From: an uncultured Planctomyces sp.
GTDB taxonomy: Bacteria > Planctomycetota > Planctomycetia > Planctomycetales > Planctomycetaceae
Length of the DNA: 49,462 bases
Assembly: GCA_937904325.1 (NCBI GenBank)
Contig: CALGTK010000028.1
Span: 1 to 49,462, forward strand
Direction: 5' to 3'
Shown: positions 8,705-17,650 of the stretch, one piece after another
How positions within the stretch are numbered: the first letter of the stretch is position 1
Layout of the letters: each line of letters opens with the position of its first letter
Notes under the pieces: model-generated
The model's input: the letters and a program-made list of their open reading frames with translations, nothing else
Told to the model about the DNA's origin: nothing
Database searches by the model: none
Program-made: the position numbers and the translations under genes

Positions 8705-8734
8705 CACAACGACGCGGCGAGAGTGGCCGAACAA

Positions 8735-9406
8735 TCAAGCAACCGCCGCCGTATCCAGCTTTCCGTCGCGAAGATGAATGACTCGATCAGCTGTCGCCGC
8801 GGCCTGAGCATCGTGCGTGACCAGCAGGACGGCTCCGCCCGACGCTGCAAACTTGCGGAGGTGTTTCAAGACTTCGGTCGCGTTCTCTGTATCGAGGTTT
8901 CCGGTCGGCTCGTCGGCCAGCAGCACCTTTGGCTCATTCAACAATGCACGAGCGAGAGCCGTGCGTTGCCGCTCGCCACTGCTGAGTTCTCCCGGCGTGT
9001 GTTCGAAGCGGTGCGAGAGACCAAACTGGTCGAGCAGCTCGCGAGCCCGTTGTTCAGCGTCTTTAGAACCCGTTGCGATGCTGGGGGCCAGCGCGTTATC
9101 CAGTACGGACAGGTATGGGACGAGATGAAACTGCTGAAAGACGAAGCCGATGTTATCCGCTCGGAATTTCGATCGAGCATCGGCCGTTAAGGCGTACGGG
9201 TCTTCGCCACCGATTTGAACGCTGCCCGATTCAGGCGTGAGCAAGCCCCCGGCAAGCAGTAACATCGTCGACTTGCCACAGCCGCTTGGTCCCTGAATGG
9301 CAACGAACTCGCCACCGTCAACTGACAGGCTGACGTCATCGACGGCGAGCACTTGCCCGCTCGCTCCCTGGTACGTCTTTCTGGCGTCCTGAATGTCGAC
9401 AAGCAT
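8735..9406 (-). CDS. ABC ATPase of the LolD/MacB type
   Basis: A 223-residue ATPase with Walker A GPSGCGKST, the Q-loop in FVFQQFHLVPYLSV (typical of LolD, MacB and FtsE relatives), signature LSSGERQRTALARALL, Walker B VLLADEPTGNLD and the switch histidine LLVTHDAQ. These ATPases drive FtsX-fold permeases that move lipoproteins, peptides or transmit mechanical signals rather than import solutes. Its partner is the FtsX-type permease encoded 127 bases upstream in the same run (9534-10889). The binding-protein gene follows almost directly. Confidence 0.9.
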   Translation of the reverse strand: MLVDIQDARKTYQGASGQVLAVDDVSLSVDGGEFVAIQGPSGCGKSTMLLLAGGLLTPESGSVQIGGEDPYALTADARSKFRADNIGFVFQQFHLVPYLSVLDNALAPSIATGSKDAEQRARELLDQFGLSHRFEHTPGELSSGERQRTALARALLNEPKVLLADEPTGNLDTENATEVLKHLRKFAASGGAVLLVTHDAQAAATADRVIHLRDGKLDTAAVA

Positions 9407-9533
9407 CAGTTTCTATACTCCGTCGGGCACGCGAGCGAATCACCGGCATACCAGAATTTAAAATATTGTTTTCAGTGCTCGATGGTATGCCTGCACTTCG
9501 CGTGTCATACCTGACGATTCCTGGCCGGGCTCA

Positions 9534-10889
9534 CTATTCGGCCTGCAGCACCAGGGCCGGGTCGCGACCGGCGGCCATCTGTGCCGGCAGCCAGCTCGCA
9601 ACTGCTGAGAAGATCGGAGCCAGCAATGGCGTCATCACAACGGTCATGAAGACGGTACTGGTTTCGAAAATTCGCTGCCATGTATCTCCGTAAGGTGGAA
9701 GACCTCCAAACTGAATTCCGATCAGCACACCAGTCGCCGCTCCAATGATTCCACCGATCAAACCAATCAGGCCGGCCTTGACTAAAAAGATCGCCAGCAC
9801 CTGCTTTGAACTCAGGCCAATGGCTCGCAGAATACCGATCTCGCTGTTGCGCTGCCGCACGTTGCCGAACGTCAGGAAGCCGATCCACAACGCGCAGCCG
9901 ATCAGCACGAGCGGAACGAGGATCTCCACAAGGCCGGCTCGTTGGTTTTGAATTTCGGTTCGCGACTGAGTTTCGCGAGCCAGCGCCGCTTGCCCCGCTT
10001 CCTGTTCGGCCGTCAAAGCACTTTCAGCGGCAACTTTGGCCTTGGCTCTGGACTCAGCTCGTGTCAGTGCCTGAGAGTGTTTCTCGATCACGTTTGTGCC
10101 GGGCAGAATCCCGGCGATTTCTTCTCGGATCTGACTGATACGATCGCCGGTGCAGCCGCACTCCAAAGCGAGAATCGCGTTAATGACATTCTCCATGCCA
10201 AGCATTTTCTGAGCTTCGGCCAGGTCGATCCAGACAGTCACGTCGTCGGACGACCCGCGTTCGGGGTGCAGTGTCTTAACCGTGAACTCGTTACCGAGCA
10301 GCGTGACTTTATCTTCCGTCTTCAGTCCAAGCTTCGAGTGAATCTGATAGCCGACGACCATCGTACCCGCCGGTACGGCGTCCAGCAGTGGCTTCTTCAG
10401 CCCACGGTGCATGATGGGAACTTCGCCGCGAGTTCCCTGCACGATGACATCGATCTCTTTCTCCGGCCACGCGACGCGTTTCGTCACACTCGGCAGAAGA
10501 TGATTGATCGTCACAATCTTTGAACTGGCCAGTTTGTCGACGTAGCTCTCGGGCATTGTCTCGGTCAATGTTCCGTTCAGATGCAGCTCCGAGAGGTCCT
10601 GATTCTCAGGCACAATCAATACGTTGAAACCGAGCTTGAGCATGTCCTTTCGAACCGAATCTTCCAGAGCCTTGCCGGCGACAGCAACATCTTCTTCACG
10701 CGTGGCGATGGCCGCTTCAATTTCAGACTGTTTTTCGGCCAGGATCGCTTCCGTTTGAATCTCGTCCGAACGAAGCAGCGTCTGAGCGCCGACCAGACAT
10801 GTAATCGCGACCGTCACCGACAACAGCGACAACACAACGTTTACCTTGCGATGTTTCATCTCTCGAAGAACGAGTCGCCAGACGCTCAT
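9534..10889 (-). CDS. FtsX-type ABC permease
   Basis: A 451-residue permease of the LolC/MacB architecture: one membrane helix near residues 18-38, a large extracytoplasmic domain, then three C-terminal helices with the conserved RQRNSEIGILRAIGLSSKQV coupling region. The periplasmic part is framed by long charged helices (about 50-80 and 280-315, rich in A, E, Q and R), which suggests a stalk. ATG start with AGAGGAAA a few bases upstream. Its ATPase follows at 8735-9406, and the secreted protein at 10971-12176 precedes it and may be its client or periplasmic partner. Confidence 0.88.
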   Translation of the reverse strand: MSVWRLVLREMKHRKVNVVLSLLSVTVAITCLVGAQTLLRSDEIQTEAILAEKQSEIEAAIATREEDVAVAGKALEDSVRKDMLKLGFNVLIVPENQDLSELHLNGTLTETMPESYVDKLASSKIVTINHLLPSVTKRVAWPEKEIDVIVQGTRGEVPIMHRGLKKPLLDAVPAGTMVVGYQIHSKLGLKTEDKVTLLGNEFTVKTLHPERGSSDDVTVWIDLAEAQKMLGMENVINAILALECGCTGDRISQIREEIAGILPGTNVIEKHSQALTRAESRAKAKVAAESALTAEQEAGQAALARETQSRTEIQNQRAGLVEILVPLVLIGCALWIGFLTFGNVRQRNSEIGILRAIGLSSKQVLAIFLVKAGLIGLIGGIIGAATGVLIGIQFGGLPPYGDTWQRIFETSTVFMTVVMTPLLAPIFSAVASWLPAQMAAGRDPALVLQAE

Positions 10890-10931
10890 GAGTTTTCCTC
10901 TGTTTTGATCGCGAAATCAGTCAGTATCTTA

Positions 10932-10957
10932 GCAGGGTGCGTCAAGACGCACCCTGC
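10932..10957. repeat. Perfect 12-bp hairpin between operon genes
   Basis: GCAGGGTGCGTC at 10932-10943 and its exact reverse complement at 10946-10957 are separated by AA. The GC-rich hairpin lies in the 81-base gap between the His-tailed protein gene and the FtsX-type permease. No T-run follows on the minus strand. It may be a REP-like dispersed repeat, an mRNA-stabilising element or a partial attenuator that lowers expression of the downstream genes. Confidence 0.7.
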
Positions 10958-10970
10958 GGCTTTGCGATTC

Positions 10971-12176
10971 TCAGGACGGCTTCGGTGCAAATACGACGGA
11001 CATGCCGACCACCAGAAGAGCCAATCCGCCGACAACGTAGATCGCCAGCTTACCGACACTGACTGCCGGTGCCTCTGTCATCTCCGTGGTACTTCCGGCT
11101 TGGGGTGTGGAAGCCGCCACCGACGTTTCGTCCGTCGCCTCTTTGCTGGATGTAACAGCGTCTGCGTGATCCGCGGCGTGTGAATGGTCATGCGAATGCC
11201 CGTCGTCCTCTTTTCCAAATCCGCTCAGGCCAGCCAGAGCCGGAAGAATCGTGTCCTTTTCAAGCGTTGGCACGACAAGTCTGTCCCAATCAACGCTCGT
11301 CAGAATGTCGACGCCTGGATTCTGAGCTTTGACGGTGCACTGACATGCTCCGGTGAGGAAGCGGCCGGCGTCTTCAATTGTTTCCGCATTGATGCCTTTT
11401 CCGATTAACGCGTACAGCGCTCGACCGCGTCCGAAGACCGGCAGCGCCATTGGCTCGTTGGCGAATTCCGGGTCGCGCAGATCGGGCTCGACCGTGAGTA
11501 ACATCTGCACAAACGCCTGTTCCTGAGCATCGTCTTTCGCCACGGTGATCATCGAAAACCGCAGCTTCAGATCATCAGGATTTACTGAGAGAAACCCGTC
11601 CTCAATATCCTGCTCGTCGATCTCCGGCAGTTTGAGTTCACCCTGCAGGCGTTTGAGTTCTCCCCGCATGATTTCTTCAGCCGCCGCGTCTTTGGCTGCG
11701 TCGCCCGACTTCAGTAGAACCCAGACGACCGAGTCGCCTTTCAGAATGGCGTCGGTAATTTTCTTTCGCAGCGGCGAGTCGAGCAGACTGGTGACGTTCT
11801 CCTCGTTGAATTCCTGCGAGACGACCTTCAGCGGCTTCCCAAACTTCGCCGGAGACCGCACCAGCATCCACGGCAGTGTTTTTGTCTCTTGCTGCTCCCA
11901 GAGCTCGACCAGAGCGGCATCGGGCGCCGCATCAAGATCGACCGTCCTCACCCAGGCGTTCGCCGTGTAAGAGGCGTCGATATTTTTCGGCTCGACTTTC
12001 GCTGCCAGTTCTTTCTGGGCATCCGACAGCGGCCCTTGATGAAAGACAATGACTTCGAAGCTGTCCGGTCGCCATTGCTCAAGCGCGTAGCGAAAGACGG
12101 GCACCGAGCAGGCCTGCGCACTGGCAGCGGCCATCAGCGCTGCCAGAACGCCCAACGTAATTATCGATCGAATCAT
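10971..12176 (-). CDS. Secreted, C-terminally anchored protein with His-rich tail
   Basis: About 401 residues. A signal peptide (MIRSIITLGVLAALMAAASA) is followed by QACSVPVFRYALEQWRPDSF, a motif I associate with a family of unknown function in planctomycetes. A CQC pair lies in the second half (FLTGACQCTVK), followed by a histidine/aspartate-rich stretch (EDDGHSHDHSHAADHADA) and a C-terminal membrane helix. I choose the second ATG because GGAGG lies nine bases before it and abuts the first. The His-rich and Cys-pair segments suggest metal binding, which is inference. It is the first gene of the eight-gene run, next to the LolD/FtsX-type transporter. Confidence 0.75.
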   Translation of the reverse strand: MIRSIITLGVLAALMAAASAQACSVPVFRYALEQWRPDSFEVIVFHQGPLSDAQKELAAKVEPKNIDASYTANAWVRTVDLDAAPDAALVELWEQQETKTLPWMLVRSPAKFGKPLKVVSQEFNEENVTSLLDSPLRKKITDAILKGDSVVWVLLKSGDAAKDAAAEEIMRGELKRLQGELKLPEIDEQDIEDGFLSVNPDDLKLRFSMITVAKDDAQEQAFVQMLLTVEPDLRDPEFANEPMALPVFGRGRALYALIGKGINAETIEDAGRFLTGACQCTVKAQNPGVDILTSVDWDRLVVPTLEKDTILPALAGLSGFGKEDDGHSHDHSHAADHADAVTSSKEATDETSVAASTPQAGSTTEMTEAPAVSVGKLAIYVVGGLALLVVGMSVVFAPKPS

Positions 12177-12371
12177 TCCGCACATCCTCCGTTATCGAAT
12201 TTCGAATATGCAACAGCATACCGCGACAACAGCCGGATGACACCGAACGCAGCTGTCGGTCGCTAAGTGGAATCGCCAAAAGACGCCGAGTGCGTATGAA
12301 CGATCCGAGCGTGTTCATATAGTGACAGGTCGATTTTCATCTGAAAGACAGTTGCTCGACGGGAGTTTGCA

Positions 12372-15300
12372 ATGCCACGGTTTGCTCGACTTCGCAGGAT
12401 TGTTTGTGCTCGACGCTGTTTCGCGGTGGCTGCCGCCGCAGTCGGACTGACCCTTCTGGTTTCACCAGACCTGCTGGCCGAAGACTGGCCGACTTACCGG
12501 CGCGACAATGACCGTTCCGGATCGACGCTGGAGAAAATCGGCGGACCGCTCCACCTTCAATGGACCTATTCGCCACCCGCTCTCCCGCGACGAGCCTGGT
12601 CAGAAGCCGGCGGTCGCACGATGGAGGGGCACATCATTAAAGATCGGGTCAGATATGACGACGCGTTCCAACCAGTCGTGGTGGGTCAACGCGTTTACTT
12701 TGGCTCAACCGCCGACGATCAGGTGCACTGCCTCGACCTGACCTCGGGCAAAACGTTGTGGTCATTTTTTACCGGAGCACCGGTTCGACTCGCACCGACC
12801 GTCTATAAAAAATCGATCTACTTCGGATCGGATGACGGATTCGCTTACTGCCTGGACGCGGTGTCCGGCAAACTGATCTGGAAGCTTCGAGCCGGTCCGG
12901 CGGACGAATGGTTCCTTGGCCGTGGCCAGATGGTCTCGCGCTGGCCGATCCGCACGGGAGTTCTCGTCGACAACGACGTCGCTTACTTCGGAGCCGGCAT
13001 CTTCCCGCACGAAGATGTTTACCTGCACGCTGTGGATGCAAAGACCGGCGAAGTCGTCTGGACGCGTGACGACATTAGCGAGAACGACGCTGCTCGAGAC
13101 GACCTGTCGCCACAGGGCTACCTGCTGGCCAGCAAGACGCAAATATTCGTTCCTTCGGGGCGATCCATGCCGGCAACGTTCGATCGCAAAGACGGAATAC
13201 TGCTTCACAAGAAAACTTATAGCTGGCGCAGCACGGCGGGCGGAGTCGTCGGTGGCACGCGAGCACTTCTGGCCGACGGGCAGATTTACTCCGGCGGCGC
13301 TCACCACCTGCTCGCCATCGCTCAGGACGATGGCGACGTCGGCTTCGGCTGGTTCGAAGGCCGACAGATGGTTGTCTCGGGCGACGAAGCAGCCATCGCA
13401 ACGGGAACGGCCATCGCCAGAATCGATCGCATGAAATACGCGGTGAACAGCCGCCGAACTCACAAGATCGAAATGGACCTCTACAGCCTGTCGAGATCAC
13501 TCCGCAGTGCGAAGGGTGACAAAGCGACGGAAATCCGAGCAAAGATGAAGGCTCTGCAGACCGAGCAAAAAGAACTGGCATCGGTCGGCGTAACTTGGCA
13601 GAAACCGAACGAGCACGACGCCTCACTTCTGATGACCGGCGACATGATCATCTCCGGCGGCAACGGCGAAGTGTTTGGCTATAATCTCGAAACCGGTGAA
13701 CAGACTCTGAAGCTGGCAGTCGACGGCGAAGCTCGCGGACTGATCTTTGCCAACGAAAACCTCGTCGTCAGTACAACGACCGGCCAGGTCTTCTGCTTTG
13801 GCGCGGGCGAACCAGGCGACACGGCGCTTGCCAAAGCAAAGAAATACCCGAATCCGTACGCGGAGGACGATGCTTCAAAACTGGTCAGCGATGCCGCCGA
13901 TCAGATCGTCAAGGAAACCGGCGTCACGCGAGGCTTCTGTCTGGTCGCCGGCAGCGAAGACGGACGCCTTGCTTATGAACTGGCCAAACGAACGGAGCTC
14001 AGCATTTACTGCATCGAGCCTGACGCTGAGAAAGTCCGAAAGTCTCGCGAACTGTTGAACAAAGCTGGTCTCTACGGAAGCCGCGTTGCCGTACATCAGG
14101 CAGAACTGTCCGCCATTCCTTACTCAAACTTCTTCGCCAACCTGATCGTTTCCGACACATATCTGCGAATGGGCGAGTTACCAGGTGATTCGCGATTGAT
14201 CATGCGGCATCTTAAACCGCTCGGCGGAGTCGCCTGGTTGTCGTCGCCGGTTCAATCGAAAGCCAGTCCCGTCGAAATCGACTGGCTGCACGAAGCTGGA
14301 CTGACAAAGGAAGAAGCTTCAGTCAAATCAGCAAAGTCCAGCACAACGCTTGCCCGCGGTGCACTGCCCGGAGCCGGTAACTGGTCACACCAGTACGGCA
14401 ACGTCGGCAATACAGCCGTCATCGACGAGAAGCGAGTGAAGGGCGATCTGGGAGTTCTGTGGTTCGGCGATCCCGGCCCGGGAGACATGGTCAACCGTCA
14501 CGAAGGAGCCGTCGGGCCGCTGTCAGTTAACGGCCGACTCTTCGTGCAGGGCGAAGCGACCATCTCCGCGTTCGACGCTTACAACGGTCTCTTCCTCTGG
14601 AAATACGAAAACGAAGAAGCCATCCGCAGTGGTGTGTTTCAGAATCAGAACCCCGGCAACCTCGCTACCAGTAACGATCACCTGTTCCACTTCATGAAGG
14701 ACGAATGCTTCCAACTGGACGCGGCCACCGGAAAGGTGGTCGCCGTTCATCGACTGCCGCCAGACATGGACAACGACACTCGAGAGTGGGGCTACGTAGC
14801 GTATATTAACGATCGATTGATCGGTACGGCGACTGTTCGAGCGGACGTCGAAGCCAAGTACCGGCGCCGAGGCCGCAAGACCACGGAATCAACCGATGGC
14901 ATTTTTGCGATCGACGTCAAAACCGGAAAGCACCTTTGGACGTACACGGGCGGCAGCATTTCACACCGCACGATCGCCCTCAGTGATGACGAAGTTTTCT
15001 TCATCGACAGCACGATTACCAGCGCCGAACGCGAGCGAATTCTCCGCGAAGATAAATCAGAAATCGAACAGCTTTCTGGCGAAGAACTGAAGATCGCCGA
15101 AGACCGCATGAAGAAACTGGACGCTCGCACGGCTGTCGCGATTGACGCTGAAAACGGCAAGAAGATCTGGGCCGTCGGAGTCGACGTCACCGACTGCAGC
15201 GAAATCGGTATCGGTGGCGGCAAGCTGACAATGATGTACCAGGACGGCGTCCTTGTCCTCTGCGGAGCCAACGCCAACGGGCACTACTGGAAACAGTTTA

Positions 15301-16346
15301 TATCAGGCGAGTTCAAGCGTCGCCGACTGGTCGCCCTCTCTGCCGAAGCTGGTTACACGATGTGGAAGAAGGACGCGAACTATCGGCACCGTCCGATCGT
15401 CGTTGGAAATCGAGTCATCGCCGAACCTTGGTCGTTCGAACTGAGCACAGGCGAGCAGCACACGAAGACTCACCCACTGACCGGCCAGGAAGTTCCGTGG
15501 AGCATGATTCGTCCTGGCCACCACTGTGGTATGCTCACCGGCTGCGAGAGCATGCTGATGTTCCGTTCGGGCTACACTGGCTTCTACAACCTGGACAACG
15601 ACGAGGGTACTCGCCACTTCGCCGGCCATCGCCTTGGCTGCTGGATCAACGCCATTCCCGCCAACGGCCTGGTCATGATTCCTGAAGCCAGCGCCGGTTG
15701 CGTCTGCCAGTTCTCAATCGCTTCAACGATCGTCCTCGAACCGCGACAGGCTCGCCGCCCCTGGACGATCATCAGCGCAACCGGTGCTCAGACTCCAGTC
15801 AAGAAAATGTCACTGAACCTTGGGGCGCCCGGCGACCGTCGAGCCGCCGACGGAACCTTATGGCTCGCCTATCCAAGACCGAATCCTCACAAGGTTACCA
15901 GTCTGGACCTGGCCTTCGACCTTAAACCCAAATTCACCGCCGGAGGCTTCACCAGCGTCAATGCCGCCGCCCAACCAGTCACCGGAGCCGCAACTCCCTG
16001 GCTCTACACTTCATGGGCTAGCGGATTGAGCGAAATAACGCTGCCACTTCGAGGCGAAAAAGATCGCCCGGCAACCTACGACCTCAAGCTGCACTTCGCT
16101 CAACTTCGAGAAGGCACGGCTAGATTCGACATCGAGATTAACGGCAAAGTCGTCCTCACCGACGTCGAAGTCAGCCGCGTACGAGGCTCCGAACCCGTCG
16201 CTCAGGTAAAAGCCATTCCCGGCATCGACGTCGAACGAGACCTCACGATGAAGCTTATTGCCAAAGTCTCCGACGACGCCAAAGCAAGAGTCGTCCTGAA
16301 CGCGATCGAGGTGCTGCGGAAGACTGAAGTCGCAAGTACTAAATAA
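12372..16346 (+). CDS. Secreted double PQQ-type propeller with inserted methyltransferase-like domain
   Basis: A 1324-residue secreted protein. A signal peptide (about 1-36) precedes EDWPTYRRDNDRSGST, the usual start of planctomycete PQQ-like propellers. Propeller blades (repeats such as LDLTSGKTLWSF, LDAVSGKLIWKL, VDAKTGEVVWTR) fill about 40-500. Residues about 512-626 are different: GFCLVAGSEDGRLAYELAKR, then YCIEPDAEKVRKSRELL and ANLIVSDTYL, the pattern of a SAM-methyltransferase-like Rossmann domain. A second propeller follows (about 665-1140), then a malectin-like beta-sandwich (about 1185-1320, LKLHFAQLREGTARFDIEIN). GGGAG seven bases before the ATG supports the start. A polysaccharide-related role is possible through the malectin-like end; no cofactor is proven. 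Confidence 0.88.
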   Translation: MPRFARLRRIVCARRCFAVAAAAVGLTLLVSPDLLAEDWPTYRRDNDRSGSTLEKIGGPLHLQWTYSPPALPRRAWSEAGGRTMEGHIIKDRVRYDDAFQPVVVGQRVYFGSTADDQVHCLDLTSGKTLWSFFTGAPVRLAPTVYKKSIYFGSDDGFAYCLDAVSGKLIWKLRAGPADEWFLGRGQMVSRWPIRTGVLVDNDVAYFGAGIFPHEDVYLHAVDAKTGEVVWTRDDISENDAARDDLSPQGYLLASKTQIFVPSGRSMPATFDRKDGILLHKKTYSWRSTAGGVVGGTRALLADGQIYSGGAHHLLAIAQDDGDVGFGWFEGRQMVVSGDEAAIATGTAIARIDRMKYAVNSRRTHKIEMDLYSLSRSLRSAKGDKATEIRAKMKALQTEQKELASVGVTWQKPNEHDASLLMTGDMIISGGNGEVFGYNLETGEQTLKLAVDGEARGLIFANENLVVSTTTGQVFCFGAGEPGDTALAKAKKYPNPYAEDDASKLVSDAADQIVKETGVTRGFCLVAGSEDGRLAYELAKRTELSIYCIEPDAEKVRKSRELLNKAGLYGSRVAVHQAELSAIPYSNFFANLIVSDTYLRMGELPGDSRLIMRHLKPLGGVAWLSSPVQSKASPVEIDWLHEAGLTKEEASVKSAKSSTTLARGALPGAGNWSHQYGNVGNTAVIDEKRVKGDLGVLWFGDPGPGDMVNRHEGAVGPLSVNGRLFVQGEATISAFDAYNGLFLWKYENEEAIRSGVFQNQNPGNLATSNDHLFHFMKDECFQLDAATGKVVAVHRLPPDMDNDTREWGYVAYINDRLIGTATVRADVEAKYRRRGRKTTESTDGIFAIDVKTGKHLWTYTGGSISHRTIALSDDEVFFIDSTITSAERERILREDKSEIEQLSGEELKIAEDRMKKLDARTAVAIDAENGKKIWAVGVDVTDCSEIGIGGGKLTMMYQDGVLVLCGANANGHYWKQFISGEFKRRRLVALSAEAGYTMWKKDANYRHRPIVVGNRVIAEPWSFELSTGEQHTKTHPLTGQEVPWSMIRPGHHCGMLTGCESMLMFRSGYTGFYNLDNDEGTRHFAGHRLGCWINAIPANGLVMIPEASAGCVCQFSIASTIVLEPRQARRPWTIISATGAQTPVKKMSLNLGAPGDRRAADGTLWLAYPRPNPHKVTSLDLAFDLKPKFTAGGFTSVNAAAQPVTGAATPWLYTSWASGLSEITLPLRGEKDRPATYDLKLHFAQLREGTARFDIEINGKVVLTDVEVSRVRGSEPVAQVKAIPGIDVERDLTMKLIAKVSDDAKARVVLNAIEVLRKTEVASTK

Positions 16347-16619
16347 GCGGCATTATTATTCGACGTACCCATCCCTGCCGTCTGTATTCGCACCAAACTG
16401 GATCATTTGCGATCGATATTATTAAGGGGATTGCCAGTCGATGCGATTAACTGATGTCACAGGACCAACCTCTTTGCTCCGCAGTCCCTAAGAGATCGAC
16501 AACGAACTGAATTTGATGGCTGTAATTCGCTGTGCTTCTCAACTTTCCACGCTAGTTGTTTGTCAGCCGCTAGAGTTGATTGGATTCAAATCGGGCGAGC
16601 ATGGTGGCAGGATTGAGGA
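16347..16619. other. Spacer between propeller gene and transposase remnant
   Basis: No gene or clear structure is visible in this stretch. It is AT-richer than the flanking genes, and together with 16620-17650 it forms a 1.3-kb zone without an intact gene that has taken an insertion. Confidence 0.4.
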
Positions 16620-17265
16620 TTTCGTCGACCACTGATTCGATCGCTTCACGAACACCTTTGGCCTGGTGACTCGACGGGTGATCTATCACGACGATGTCTC
16701 CGGGAGCCAGCGTGGGAACGAGATGCTGCCGCACCCATGCCAGAAAGATGCAACCGTTGATCGGACCATCAACAGTCAGGACATCAATAGTCACTGGTGT
16801 GGTGAAACTGGTGACACGTAAAGCTCCGACGAACGTTGTCGTTTCCCGGTGTGCGAAAGGGACTCCTTCGATCACGCGGGTTCCATGCGATTAACGGCCA
16901 TACGTCCGAGTCATATTGGCCTTTGAGCACGTTTCGTCGATGAAGCACGACAAGCTCAGAATCGGTGTTGTTTCCTGTTTCGACGTGTCTGGGCAACGTC
17001 TTCGCGTTCCTGTTCGGCGTCAATCAGCGTCTTTTCTGTCGAGTCAGTCTTAAAGCTCGACAAGCTTCACTGTGTATCTGCGGCGACAACGTTGCCTCCT
17101 GTTCAGACTCCAGCTTCAACTGAAGTTTGTGCAGATAGATGTTGGGCTCCTCAGCGATTTTTTCCGTAGGCTTTCCCGCAGCCGGTCACTCCATTTCTGC
17201 CACGTTGGACGACGGTTACGAATCGTATTCGGATGCAACAGCAGGTGCAGGATCACGCGGCACAT
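16620..17265 (-). pseudogene. Broken IS630-family transposase
   Basis: Reading the minus strand across frames recovers an IS630-type transposase: TWQKWSDRLRES, IAEEPNIYLHKLQLKLESEQ, CRALRLTRQ, TLIDAEQEREDVAQTRR, FIDETCSKANMTRTYGR (first catalytic D), [40 protein letters not shown] and [12 protein letters not shown] (second D). The reading frame shifts at least twice between 16940 and 17140 and a TAA interrupts it right after TRTYGR. The C-terminal segment with the third acidic residue is missing after VREAI; the frame runs into unrelated sequence to a stop near 16570. It is therefore inactive. I found no terminal inverted repeats or target duplication. Confidence 0.85.
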
Positions 17266-17650
17266 CGCTTACGCGTAATGCATCCTGGATAGTTAGGGGG
17301 ATTCGGGCGAACAGGAGCTTTAAGAAAATCTTGATACTTAGTATGTTTAATGCAAGTTACAGATTTTGTTAGATCGCACGAGAGGCTGTGTACAGAAGGA
17401 CCCACTTCCCGTCGGGTCGATGAGTGCCCACAGCATTCGACAAACCCTCAAATCCGATTGCTGTTAGGCAATCAAGAGGCTTTGGTTTGACAGCGCTGAC
17501 GGCCGTTGGGTATCTGCAGTTCAGCACCTGTCACGATGACTGACGCCGGCTGGTCGATGGCTGCACAGAGCCAGTGTCGGTCGATGAGATCACGTTCTGT
17601 GAGGTCACGTTTTTCAGGTAATGAGACTGGGAGCGAAGAGGAACATCCCT
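17266..17650. other. Upstream region of the wall-protein gene
   Basis: About 385 bases with no coding frame I trust. It holds the nested hairpin at 17441-17489 and, just before the next start, AAGAGGA as a clear ribosome-binding site. The promoter is probably here but I cannot place boxes with confidence. Confidence 0.45.
17441..17489 (+). promoter_or_regulatory. Nested three-part stem in the leader of the wall-protein gene
   Basis: Three complementary pairs nest: CAAACC 17441-17446 with GGTTTG 17484-17489, CTC 17447-17449 with GAG 17476-17478, and GATTGC 17456-17461 with GCAATC 17468-17473, closing a six-base loop. It lies about 160 bases before the ATG at 17651. It could be a leader RNA structure controlling a highly expressed envelope protein, or a terminator of older upstream sequence. 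Confidence 0.4.

Noticed and set aside
9942-10523. 193-codon plus-strand frame
   Set aside because: Antisense to the FtsX-type permease with good ribosome-binding site and motifs.
12762-13463. 233-codon minus-strand frame
   Set aside because: Antisense to the large propeller gene; the sense frame has repeated propeller motifs.
17463-17469. GTTAGGC, a match to an integron core site
   Set aside because: No partner core or paired inner sites are nearby; the bases belong to the loop and stem of the nested hairpin.
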